A stretch of 59,797 bases of DNA, taken from contig CANNGJ010000019.1 in the NCBI GenBank assembly GCA_947504185.1, forward strand, positions 1 through 59,797, in the 5' to 3' direction. The translations under genes and the position numbers were made by a program. How positions within the stretch are numbered: the stretch's first letter is position 1; every line of letters starts with the position of its first letter. The DNA comes from an uncultured Tenacibaculum sp. Lineage in GTDB: Bacteria > Bacteroidota > Bacteroidia > Flavobacteriales > Flavobacteriaceae. The notes below the pieces were generated by a model. That model was not told the DNA's origin, ran no database searches, and saw nothing but the letters and a program-made list of their open reading frames with translations. This document shows, one piece after another, positions 26,215 to 33,779 of this stretch.

Positions 26215-26222
26215 TATTTTTG
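26215..26222 (+). promoter_or_regulatory. -7 promoter box of the NTF2-like gene
   Basis: TATTTTTG fits TAnnTTTG, 23 bp before the ATG at 26246. Confidence 0.6.
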
Positions 26223-26245
26223 TTGAAAATTAAATCTCAAAAAAT

Positions 26246-26635
26246 ATGCAAAAACAAAAAATGAATTCAACAACTGATTTATTAAGTGCTGTTCAAACTT
26301 ACTTTGACGCCCTCTACTATTGCGATACTAAACTACTCAATAAAGTATTTCACAAAAATTCTAGTCTATTCGATGTTGATGAAGACCAAATTTTCGTTGA
26401 ATCAATTGATAGCTTTAGTAAAGATGTTGGAGGAAGAGTATCACCAGAGAGTAAAGGACAGGAGCCTGAAGCGGAAATTTTAATGATTGACTGGTTATGT
26501 TCTGATTGCGCGACAGTAAAAATAAGAATTAGAGCACACCATAACGTATTTGTTGACCATTTAGGTTTTGTTAATGGAGAAAATGGCTGGCAGATAGTTT
26601 CCAAAATATGGCATTTGGAAAAGGTAATAGAATAA
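26246..26635 (+). CDS. NTF2-like (putative lumazine-binding family) protein
   Basis: The 129-residue protein has the cone-shaped SnoaL/NTF2 pattern: an N-terminal helix pair (SAVQTYFDALYYCD), then F-x-x-x-SSLFDV, and C-terminal strands ending in VNGENGWQIVSKIWHLE. Such proteins are small-molecule binders or isomerases; the substrate is unknown. An alternative ATG lies 15 bases downstream. It is likely the target of the divergent LysR regulator. Confidence 0.82.
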   Translation: MQKQKMNSTTDLLSAVQTYFDALYYCDTKLLNKVFHKNSSLFDVDEDQIFVESIDSFSKDVGGRVSPESKGQEPEAEILMIDWLCSDCATVKIRIRAHHNVFVDHLGFVNGENGWQIVSKIWHLEKVIE

Positions 26636-26696
26636 GCCATTAATCATTCTAGACTACATTTTTCTTTAATATATTTAACAAAACGCTAACTTATAA

Positions 26697-26728
26697 AGCA
26701 ACGGGATTCTGAAAAAAATCAGAGTGAC
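26697..26728. repeat. degenerate GTCAyTC...GAATC palindromic repeat, copy 1
   Basis: Leftward it reads GTCACTCTGA, a T-rich loop, then TCAGAATCCC. It has the form of the widespread GTCATTCyn...nrGAATC intergenic repeat and resembles the copy at 27368-27391. Confidence 0.5.
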
Positions 26729-26730
26729 GC

Positions 26731-26776
26731 TATAAAAAAGTCCATTTACTAAGTTTAGTAAATGGACTTTTTTATA
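26731..26776. terminator. bidirectional terminator, 22-bp arms
   Basis: TATAAAAAAGTCCATTTACT and its complement, two further pairs and a 2-base centre form a near-perfect 46-bp palindrome with A-runs and T-runs at both ends. It serves both the NTF2-like gene and the convergent J-domain gene. Confidence 0.85.
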
Positions 26777-26793
26777 GCTAGCTTAATCTTAAA

Positions 26794-27240
26794 TTAAACT
26801 ACAGCTGATGCCTTCATTGATTTTCTATAAAGAAAAGAGTTAAAAATATTTCTTTTACCGAAGTTGTTTATAGACTTTGCATTTATAAACTTAAGAAATA
26901 ACTTTTTACTAACACCAAAATACTCATAAGTGTTACCATCCGTAAAAGTAACTTCTAACAGCATACTTTTGTGCTTGTAATCTGCTACTTTAAATTCAGT
27001 AATTGTAGTATGATATGCTTCTAAATTATCTTCCTTTGTTTTTGGCGCTATACTTACTAAAAAGTGATATCCATCGATAATCTTTGTACTTACTTCTTCC
27101 GCTTCTAGTTTCTTTTCTTCATCTACAAACTTATCTGGATGCCATTCTTTTACCAATCCTCTATAAGTTTTCTTCAACTCCTTTAAGTCGATAGCTCCCT
27201 CTACGTTAAAAAGCTTTTTATATTCTTTTATTCGTTTCAT
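26794..27240 (-). CDS. J-domain protein fused to a KTSC domain
   Basis: The 148-residue protein begins with a J domain carrying HPD at 34-36 (EWHPDKF), which would stimulate a DnaK-type chaperone. From about residue 90 to 135 it matches the KTSC domain (MLLEVTFTDGNTYEYFGVSK and SINNFGKRNI), a short domain otherwise found alone or on some lysyl-tRNA synthetases. The combination is unusual. The gene stands alone with its own promoter and terminator. Function unknown. Confidence 0.75.
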   Translation of the reverse strand: MKRIKEYKKLFNVEGAIDLKELKKTYRGLVKEWHPDKFVDEEKKLEAEEVSTKIIDGYHFLVSIAPKTKEDNLEAYHTTITEFKVADYKHKSMLLEVTFTDGNTYEYFGVSKKLFLKFINAKSINNFGKRNIFNSFLYRKSMKASAVV

Positions 27241-27262
27241 TTTCCTGAAATAATTTAGCGCG

Positions 27263-27270
27263 CAAAGCTA
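27263..27270 (-). promoter_or_regulatory. -7 promoter box of the J-domain gene
   Basis: Minus-strand TAGCTTTG fits TAnnTTTG, 22 bp before the ATG. Confidence 0.6.
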
Positions 27271-27367
27271 TTCAAATTATCTGAATATGAGACAGAAAGG
27301 TAATTAAATTAAAAAAGAATTTATTTATATTTAAAAAAGGTCAAAAAACCAAAACTCTATTATTTAG

Positions 27368-27391
27368 ATTCCCGTTTTCACGGGAATGACA
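27368..27391. repeat. GTCATTCCCG...CGGGAATC palindromic repeat, copy 2
   Basis: ATTCCCGT and ACGGGAAT form an 8-bp stem around TTTC, flanked by GTCA on one side, the layout of a repeat seen between genes in many bacteria. It may also end the 27426-28061 gene region on the other side only weakly. Confidence 0.6.
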
Positions 27392-27425
27392 TTTTCAATG
27401 GAAACCTCGAGATAAAGTTTTTCTA

Positions 27426-28061
27426 TTAATAACTCATTACTGTACCATAATACAATAATTGAAAGGTTTTAACATCCAACAATAAACAATTCATCGCCAT
27501 CATCATTCCGTAATTAGACTTATCGTAAAAAAGATATTCAAAGTAGTTTATCTCTTTTTCATACTCATAATAAGTAGCAGATGTTTTGAAGTTATCTTTA
27601 TAGAAGTTTTCTAATTGAGATAACTGATGCACGTTAATTTTAACAGAATAGTCGTACAGACTATCAATTTTAACTTTAAGCTTCTTTCCTTTTAAAGTTA
27701 GCTCTCCGTTATTTTTAAAAAGAGTTGTTTTATAAATATCTTTAGTTAATAATTCATAGAGAACCATTTCTGTATTTACCTCTTTTTGAATACTCTCAAT
27801 ATATTTTGATAAATTATTTGACAATCTATTCAATTCGCTAATTCTAATTTTAGTTTTTTGAAACATCAACGGTTTCACATCAGCTTGTTTTTCAAAAAAA
27901 GCAGTTCTACCTTTTATGACTTCATCATTTACACGAATAGCATCAACAATAGACTTATGTGCAGTAAAGGTTTTGTGTTTGTGTTGCGATATACAGTTTA
28001 AAGAAACAAAACCAATAATTAGCAAAACAAACCTACTCCTCATGAAAATATTTTTTTTCAC
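27426..28061 (-). CDS. secreted protein of unknown function
   Basis: The 211-residue product has a hydrophobic N-terminal signal (FVLLIIGFVSL) after a few basic residues. An internal Met at 28043 may be the true start. The rest is helical and lysine-rich with a conserved-looking end rich in Met/Leu/Tyr. I do not recognise the family. It lies downstream of two small leftward genes. Confidence 0.6.
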   Translation of the reverse strand: MKKNIFMRSRFVLLIIGFVSLNCISQHKHKTFTAHKSIVDAIRVNDEVIKGRTAFFEKQADVKPLMFQKTKIRISELNRLSNNLSKYIESIQKEVNTEMVLYELLTKDIYKTTLFKNNGELTLKGKKLKVKIDSLYDYSVKINVHQLSQLENFYKDNFKTSATYYEYEKEINYFEYLFYDKSNYGMMMAMNCLLLDVKTFQLLYYGTVMSY

Positions 28062-28099
28062 AAGATACTATGTTTTAACTAATTATTATAAAAGCTATA

Positions 28100-28387
28100 T
28101 TACTCTTCTTCGTAACAATTAAAAACTATAGAATACCCGTACTCTACCGCTTCATTGTATAATTCTTTTTGTTCTTCCTCTTCAACATCATTTACTGAAT
28201 CTAATCTGAAATATTCCTCTTCTATTTCGGTTACTTTCCACCCTTCATCTTTTATGTAAAAACTAGCGAGTTTTAAAGCTCCTTCTATATCTTTATAATC
28301 GATATATAAACTTACATAAGCTCCGATTACCTCATCGTAATGTTCAGATGATTTCTTTGGTTTTGCTAAGGCATTTATTAAAAACAT
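28100..28387 (-). CDS. small acidic protein of unknown function
   Basis: The 95-residue protein is strongly acidic, with a central DEGWKVTEIEEEYFRLDSV and no signal or membrane segment. It is 17 bp downstream of the 77-residue gene and probably shares its transcript. Similar pairs occur in flavobacterial genomes, but no domain is named that I recognise. Confidence 0.6.
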   Translation of the reverse strand: MFLINALAKPKKSSEHYDEVIGAYVSLYIDYKDIEGALKLASFYIKDEGWKVTEIEEEYFRLDSVNDVEEEEQKELYNEAVEYGYSIVFNCYEEE

Positions 28388-28404
28388 ATTTTCTTTTTTA
28401 TTGG

Positions 28405-28638
28405 TTAAGCTAATTCTCCTCTGTGTGGTTTTAGAGCATCTCTAAAAATTTTCATATTACTTTCATCAACGATAATAAAAGCAATTGTATGCATCGGATT
28501 GATTTCTTTAAAGTCAACCTCATCAAATGGCAAACTATCAATTTGTGCAAACTCTTTTAAATGAATACAATGATGTTTTGCCGTTTCTAATCCGTCAGGA
28601 CCTTTAAAGTCCCAAATCAGTTTTATTTTTCTATTCAT
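28405..28638 (-). CDS. small conserved protein of unknown function
   Basis: The 77-residue cytoplasmic-looking protein has the pattern LIWDFKGPDGLETAKHHCIH and ends KPHRGELA. This looks conserved and is not a random frame. A -7 box sits only four bases before the ATG, so its mRNA may be leaderless. No function assigned. Confidence 0.65.
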   Translation of the reverse strand: MNRKIKLIWDFKGPDGLETAKHHCIHLKEFAQIDSLPFDEVDFKEINPMHTIAFIIVDESNMKIFRDALKPHRGELA

Positions 28639-28642
28639 ATAA

Positions 28643-28650
28643 CAAAAATA
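28643..28650 (-). promoter_or_regulatory. -7 box immediately before an ATG (near-leaderless)
   Basis: Minus-strand TATTTTTG fits TAnnTTTG and ends four bases before the ATG at 28638. It also forms part of the return arm and T-run of the hairpin at 28647-28676, so terminator and promoter overlap. Confidence 0.55.
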
Positions 28651-28676
28651 CCCAATTCAAAATTGAATTAGGTATT
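28647..28676 (-). terminator. terminator after the serine hydrolase gene
   Basis: AATACC-C-AATTCA pairs with TGAATT-A-GGTATT around AAAT; leftward it is followed by TTTTG. Confidence 0.6.
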
Positions 28677-28702
28677 TAATCAACTAACTAATCAAAAACG
28701 TA

Positions 28703-29749
28703 TCACACTTTTTCTCTTAAAGTATACATGTACGATTTAAAAATCTGTATTAACTTTTGAGTTGAAGAACCAGAAGAAGCGTTAAATGTAAATACAATTG
28801 TAGACTTGAGTTTTGGTACGTAAACAGCCATAGAACGGAAACCGTCAATTGCGCCATCGTGACCATAAACAGTTAACCCATTAAACTCTGTTACAGAAAT
28901 TCCCATCCCCATTTCATCTCTGGATCTAGTCATTAATTGTATACTTTTTGGAGATATTAATTTACCTGTAAAAAGTGCATTGTAAAAAGTACTTACATCT
29001 TTTGCGTTCGATATAATTCCGCCCGCTCCCATTGTTCCTGTTAGGTTTGTATAAGACATAATGGGATTCCATTTTCCGTTTTCAGAATAATAACATATTG
29101 CTTCGTTTTTAGAAAAATTAATCTCTTTTCCAAAATCTGTATTTGTTAGTTTTAGCCTCTTAACAATCTTGTCTTGTAGAATCTCTCCAAAAGGTTTTTC
29201 GCATAGATTTTCTGCTATATAAGCCAGTAAAATATAGTTAGAATTAGAGTATTCAGTTTTAGAATTTGGTTTAAATACACTTTTATGTTCAGTTATCTTA
29301 GATAACATTTCTTTTCTATTTCTAGGCTCTCTAATCCAAACATTAAAGTTTTTATCATTTGTAATATTATGTATTCCACTTCTATGGTATAACATGTCTG
29401 AAATTGTAATTTTTTCAGAGTTTGCTACTTCAGGGAAAAAAGTATTTAAAGTGCTATGCAATACTAATTTTCCTTCATCGATCAATTGTAAAATTATAGT
29501 AGCCGTAAAGGTTTTACTGATAGACCCAATTCTAAATTTAGTTTTAGAATTATTTTTTTTGTTAATCTCTAGATTAGCGTAACCAATTGATTTTTTATAG
29601 AAATATTTTCCGTTTTGTAAAATAGAAATGTTTCCCATTGCAAGTTTTTCTTTTTCGTAGTTAATTAGTAAATCATCTAGGTTTTGACTTTGCGCATAGT
29701 TCACAAAAGAACATACCAATCCTATTAGGAGAATAAATCCTTTTTTCAT
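28703..29749 (-). CDS. secreted serine hydrolase, class C beta-lactamase-like
   Basis: The 348-residue protein has a signal peptide (to about residue 20). The SxxK catalytic motif is S76-I-S-K79 in RIGSISKTFTA, a YSNSNY motif follows, and YGHDGAIDG replaces the usual KTG-type box. It belongs to the penicillin-binding-like hydrolases that include esterases and D-amino-acid peptidases; the substrate cannot be told. It is 31 bp downstream of the ExbB-like gene. Confidence 0.9.
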   Translation of the reverse strand: MKKGFILLIGLVCSFVNYAQSQNLDDLLINYEKEKLAMGNISILQNGKYFYKKSIGYANLEINKKNNSKTKFRIGSISKTFTATIILQLIDEGKLVLHSTLNTFFPEVANSEKITISDMLYHRSGIHNITNDKNFNVWIREPRNRKEMLSKITEHKSVFKPNSKTEYSNSNYILLAYIAENLCEKPFGEILQDKIVKRLKLTNTDFGKEINFSKNEAICYYSENGKWNPIMSYTNLTGTMGAGGIISNAKDVSTFYNALFTGKLISPKSIQLMTRSRDEMGMGISVTEFNGLTVYGHDGAIDGFRSMAVYVPKLKSTIVFTFNASSGSSTQKLIQIFKSYMYTLREKV

Positions 29750-29780
29750 AATAATAAAATTTAAGAGTTAATGTAAAATG

Positions 29781-30140
29781 TTACTTGTTTTTTAGAGTCA
29801 AACCTATAAGACCTAATCTTGTAATTATGAAAGTTAGCATCCCAAAAGCAGGAGAAAGCATTCCTATTTTTAATCCAGCAGCTAAAATATCAGGGGCAAT
29901 ATTACCTGCAATAGAAATTGCGTCTAAGGCTCCAATCATACCAATCATAAAACCTAAAAACCCAAATACCAAAGCAAATAAACTAATATGACTTATTAAT
30001 TTTTGTGCTTTTCTATCACTACTGTCTCCTTTTAAAAAAACTTTAATGATTAAAGCAACACAAACAATGAGGCTAATTAAAATGGTATACATAAATAACG
30101 GTCCTCCTTCTGATAGGTAATTGGCAAATAGAAATTTCAT
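29781..30140 (-). CDS. MotA/TolQ/ExbB-like small membrane protein
   Basis: The 119-residue protein has three membrane segments. The GFLGFMIGMIGALDAISIAG stretch and GLKIGMLSPAFGMLTFIIT resemble the proton-channel core of ExbB/TolQ. It lacks the large cytoplasmic domain and no ExbD partner is nearby, so it may not be a stator. It is first in an operon with the serine hydrolase and divergent from the LytS/LytTR system. Confidence 0.7.
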   Translation of the reverse strand: MKFLFANYLSEGGPLFMYTILISLIVCVALIIKVFLKGDSSDRKAQKLISHISLFALVFGFLGFMIGMIGALDAISIAGNIAPDILAAGLKIGMLSPAFGMLTFIITRLGLIGLTLKNK

Positions 30141-30168
30141 AAATTTAATTTTTAATGTTATGTGCTAT

Positions 30169-30176
30169 CAAAAGTA
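30169..30176 (-). promoter_or_regulatory. -7 promoter box of the ExbB-like operon
   Basis: Minus-strand TACTTTTG fits TAnnTTTG, 28 bp before the ATG at 30140. Confidence 0.6.
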
Positions 30177-30341
30177 TATCTCCACATACTCTCTTAAATT
30201 TAATTTCGATTACCAACAGCTTTAAACACTATTACGACCATTTTTATTCGAATATTAATAAATAGGTTAGTTAACAGTAAATTCCTGTATTTTATCGCAA
30301 AACTATTTTAAATCCGTACTAAAAATTAGATATTGCAAGCT

Positions 30342-31400
30342 ATGAAAAAATCAATCCAGATTTTACAAACACTACTTATTATTGTAATTCATACTTTGTT
30401 TTGGTTAGGTGTTTATTTTTTCTTTACTTATTTTTTAGGCTACGGAAGTGAGAATACTGTTTATGTTAATAGGTTTTCTTTGTTTTTAATGCCAATCACT
30501 ATTGTTGTTAGTTATTTTTTTACTTCTTATTTAATTCCACAATATTTATTAAATGATAAACTGAAATTATTTTTTCTATATAGTATCTATACATTCATAG
30601 TTTCATTCTTTTTTATAGTAGTATCTATATTTTTTGGTTCAATTTTCTCTGATGCTTTAAAAGAAGAAAGCCATAGGCCAATTACAAAAGGTTTTATACT
30701 TATCATTCTAGGGGTATATTTTATCATTTTTATAGCAATCACAATAGGATTATTATTACACAACTATAAACAAAACACTAAAAGTGAAGAATTAAAAAAT
30801 AAATTCTTACAAACACAATTACAACTAAAAGGACAAGAATTGAAGTTTTTAAAAATGCAGATTCACCCACATTTTTTGTTCAATACTCTAAACACTTTAT
30901 ATGGATTTGCTTTAAAAAAATCAGATGCAGCTCCAGATATGATTTTAAAACTATCGAATCTACTTGACTACATACTATATCAGGTTGATAAACCCGCTGT
31001 ACTTTTATCTGATGAAATAAATCATATAGAAAACTACATTTCATTAGAAAAAATGAGATTTCAAGATAGTTTACAAGTTAATTTTACGAAAGAATTACAT
31101 AAAGAAAATATAGAAATTGCTCCCATGTTATTATTACCTTTTATCGAAAATTCATTTAAACACGGAACTCAAATAAATGATATTTTAAAAGTAGATGCTT
31201 TTCTTAAAACTTCGGATAATCTATTAGAGTTTACAGTAAGTAATACTTCTAAAAACAATGACGCCACAAAAAAAGGAATTGGTTTAGATAACATAAAAAA
31301 ACGTTTAGAAATGTTATTCAACAACAATTATACACTAAACATTACTAAAGAAGGTACTTCATTTAATGTTGAACTTAAAATCCCATTAAAAAATGTCTAA
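30342..31400 (+). CDS. LytS/YehU-type sensor histidine kinase
   Basis: The 352-residue kinase (ATG at 30342; the TTG nine bases earlier is less likely) has four N-terminal membrane helices. It has a His_kinase domain with the phospho-acceptor in IHPHFLFNTLN, and a HATPase end with FIENSFKHG and KGIGLDNIKKRLEMLF. It overlaps the response-regulator gene by 8 bp. The divergent ExbB-like/hydrolase operon is a plausible target; the signal is unknown. Confidence 0.93.
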   Translation: MKKSIQILQTLLIIVIHTLFWLGVYFFFTYFLGYGSENTVYVNRFSLFLMPITIVVSYFFTSYLIPQYLLNDKLKLFFLYSIYTFIVSFFFIVVSIFFGSIFSDALKEESHRPITKGFILIILGVYFIIFIAITIGLLLHNYKQNTKSEELKNKFLQTQLQLKGQELKFLKMQIHPHFLFNTLNTLYGFALKKSDAAPDMILKLSNLLDYILYQVDKPAVLLSDEINHIENYISLEKMRFQDSLQVNFTKELHKENIEIAPMLLLPFIENSFKHGTQINDILKVDAFLKTSDNLLEFTVSNTSKNNDATKKGIGLDNIKKRLEMLFNNNYTLNITKEGTSFNVELKIPLKNV

Positions 31401-32100
31401 AAAAACAACTTGTATAATTGTAGATGATGAGCCAATAGCTAGAGAAATAATTGCTTCATTTGTTAAAAAAACACCTTCGTTAGAATTAATAAAAACTTGT
31501 AAAAATGCTACCGAAGCTATTAATTTTATCGAAACCAATAAAGTAGATTTATTTTTCTTAGACATTAACATGCCTGAAATTAATGGGTTGAGTTTAGCTA
31601 AGATTATTGGCAAACAATCTAAAATAATTTTCACCACCGCCTATCGTGATTATGCTGTAGACGGATTTAATTTAAATGTGGTCGACTACCTATTAAAACC
31701 TATTGCTTTCGAACGATTTTTTCAAGCCGTACAGAAAACAACTACAATACCAGAATCGAAAACTATAGAAAAAAACGAACCTATTTCAAAGAATTTTATG
31801 TTTGTTCGCGCAGATCGGAAAATGGTAAAGGTTAATTTCAAAGAAATCTTATATTTAGAAAGTTTAGGTGATTATTTGAAAATTTTCTTAGAAAAACAAA
31901 CTATTGTTACAAGAGAAACCATGAATAACATAACCAGTAAATTACCTCAAAATACCTTTATTAGAATCCATAGATCGTATATCGTTTCTTTAAATAAAAT
32001 TAACTCATATACAAATGAGTTTATCGAAATCAATAATAAGGCATTGCCTATTAGTAGAAGCTACAAAGAAACCGTTTTACAAAAATTAGCAGAAGTGTAG
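31393..32100 (+). CDS. LytTR family response regulator
   Basis: The 235-residue regulator has a receiver domain with the acidic pair D11/D12 and phospho-acceptor D57 (FFLDINMPEI). The C-terminal LytTR DNA-binding domain (about 130-235) contains FKEILYLESLGDYLKIF and FIRIHRSYIVSL. LytTR proteins bind pairs of direct repeats; I could not fix such repeats with confidence in the 30141-30341 intergenic region. Translation is coupled to the kinase. Confidence 0.95.
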   Translation: MSKKTTCIIVDDEPIAREIIASFVKKTPSLELIKTCKNATEAINFIETNKVDLFFLDINMPEINGLSLAKIIGKQSKIIFTTAYRDYAVDGFNLNVVDYLLKPIAFERFFQAVQKTTTIPESKTIEKNEPISKNFMFVRADRKMVKVNFKEILYLESLGDYLKIFLEKQTIVTRETMNNITSKLPQNTFIRIHRSYIVSLNKINSYTNEFIEINNKALPISRSYKETVLQKLAEV

Positions 32101-32134
32101 TCTAAATTTTATCTTTACCCCAAAATTTAGACTT

Positions 32135-33214
32135 TTGAATACATCACGATTTATTTCCAAAAACATAAATAAAACAATTGAAAAAGCATCATTTACTTGG
32201 CAAACACCAAGTAATATTGCTTTAGTAAAATATTGGGGGAAAAGCAATCCACAAATTCCTAAAAATGCATCTATAAGTTTTACATTAAATAACTGTCACA
32301 CCACAACAACTATAGAGTTTGAAAAAAATTCAAAAAATATAGTTGCTGATTTTGAATTATTTTTTGAAGGAAAAAAGAAAGATGATTTTAAACCTAAAAT
32401 TGCTGAATTTTTTAAACGAATTGAAGAATATTGCCCTTATATTCTTGATTACAAGATGACCATTAATTCAGAAAATTCTTTTCCACACAGTAGTGGTATT
32501 GCATCTTCAGCAAGTGGAATGAGTGCTATTGCCATGTGCTTAATGAGTTTAGAGAAAGAGTTGAACCCAGACTTAACCGAAGAATTCATCAATAAAAAAG
32601 CATCATTCTTAGCTCGTTTAGGGTCTGGAAGTGCTAGTAGAAGTATAGAAGGCCCTTTAGTTGCATGGGGGAATCACCCAGAAATAGAGGGGAGTTCCGA
32701 TTTATTTGGAGTAAAATTCCCTTATAAAGTACATTCAATCTTCAAAGATTATTGTGACACTATTTTATTGGTTGACAAAGGAGAAAAGCAAGTTTCTTCG
32801 ACAGTGGGTCATAATTTAATGCACAACCATCCATATGCTGAAAACCGCTTTAAACAAGCAAATGAAAATTTAGCCAAGCTCTCAAAAATTTTACAAGATG
32901 GTGACATCAAAAAGTTTATAACCCTTGTAGAAAGTGAAGCTTTAACATTGCATGCAATGATGCTTACTAGTAACCCTTATTTTATTTTAATGAAACCAAA
33001 CACCTTAGAGGTTATTAATAAAATATGGGAATACAGAGAAAAAAACAATAGTGACATCTGTTTTACACTAGATGCAGGTGCAAATGTACATGTCTTATAC
33101 CCTAACTCAGAAAAGACTGAAATAGAGCTCTTTATTAAGAATAATTTAGCTAAATACTGCCAAAAAAATCAGTATATTTGTGATAATGTGGGTTTGGGTG
33201 CAAAGCCACAATAA
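32135..33214 (+). CDS. mvaD: diphosphomevalonate decarboxylase
   Basis: The 359-residue enzyme converts diphosphomevalonate to isopentenyl diphosphate with ATP. It shows PSNIALVKYWGK (the lysine and Tyr/Trp of the substrate site), the GHMP loop HSSGIASSASGMSA and a C-terminal FTLDAGANVHVLYP. The start is TTG at 32135; no ATG occurs before the conserved PSNIALVKYWGK segment. A near-consensus -7 box TATCTTTA (32110-32117) lies 18 bp upstream. It opens the second mevalonate cluster. Confidence 0.94.
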   Translation: MNTSRFISKNINKTIEKASFTWQTPSNIALVKYWGKSNPQIPKNASISFTLNNCHTTTTIEFEKNSKNIVADFELFFEGKKKDDFKPKIAEFFKRIEEYCPYILDYKMTINSENSFPHSSGIASSASGMSAIAMCLMSLEKELNPDLTEEFINKKASFLARLGSGSASRSIEGPLVAWGNHPEIEGSSDLFGVKFPYKVHSIFKDYCDTILLVDKGEKQVSSTVGHNLMHNHPYAENRFKQANENLAKLSKILQDGDIKKFITLVESEALTLHAMMLTSNPYFILMKPNTLEVINKIWEYREKNNSDICFTLDAGANVHVLYPNSEKTEIELFIKNNLAKYCQKNQYICDNVGLGAKPQ

Positions 33215-33233
33215 TCTTAAACTCCCTAGTATC

Positions 33234-33728
33234 ATGAAAAAATCAACACTAATAATAATTATATTTATTGGGTTTTTAACTTCTTCTGTTACTGCTCAAG
33301 ATACTGTTTGGTTTGACAAAAACTGGCAAGAAACTTCAAAAGATAATCATGAGTTTTATAGGCCAGCGCCAAAGAAAGTAAAAGATGGCTTTTGGATTGT
33401 AGATTATTACAAAAATGGTCAAATTCAAATGGAAGGATACAGTAGTGTTAACAAGCCAGACGAAGAAGTTTTTGATGGCTTAATAATGTATTATCACGCT
33501 AATGGAAAACCTTTTCATAGAGCAAACTACAAGAATGGAAAACTTGATGGTGTACGTAAAGTATACCATGAATCAGGTGAACTAAAAGAACAAGGAAAGT
33601 ATGTTGAAGGTAAACGAGAAGGTGTTTGGAAAACTTTTTACAAGAATGGTAAAATAGAAACTAAAGGTAAATATAGAGACAATGAGAAAGTTGGAGTTTG
33701 GAAAACTTTTTACAAAAACGTTTACTAG
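33234..33728 (+). CDS. secreted MORN-repeat (YwqK-type) protein
   Basis: The 164-residue protein starts at the ATG at 33234, where a signal peptide begins (MKKSTLIIIIFIGF). It holds four or five MORN_2 repeats of the form YYKNGxIxxEGxYxxGKxxG; the last is cut short at FYKNVY. Such proteins are often labelled as YwqK antitoxins, but nothing here supports a toxin partner. It sits between two mevalonate genes, 19 bp after mvaD, without an obvious functional tie. Confidence 0.85.
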   Translation: MKKSTLIIIIFIGFLTSSVTAQDTVWFDKNWQETSKDNHEFYRPAPKKVKDGFWIVDYYKNGQIQMEGYSSVNKPDEEVFDGLIMYYHANGKPFHRANYKNGKLDGVRKVYHESGELKEQGKYVEGKREGVWKTFYKNGKIETKGKYRDNEKVGVWKTFYKNVY

Positions 33729-33752
33729 CTTGTAAACTAGCTCATTTACTTG

Positions 33753-33760
33753 TACTTTTG
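33753..33760 (+). promoter_or_regulatory. -7 promoter box of mevalonate kinase
   Basis: TACTTTTG fits TAnnTTTG, 19 bp before the ATG at 33780; it overlaps the longer open frame and so decides the start. Confidence 0.65.
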
Positions 33761-33779
33761 CTTGGTAATAAAATCATCT

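Noticed and set aside
26350..26640. Antisense open frame over the NTF2-like gene
   Set aside because: It mirrors a gene with a recognisable fold and promoter; no promoter or conserved pattern exists on the minus strand.
33234..33728. YwqK-type antitoxin of a toxin-antitoxin pair
   Set aside because: The label comes from repeat similarity only; there is a signal peptide and no toxin-like gene beside it.
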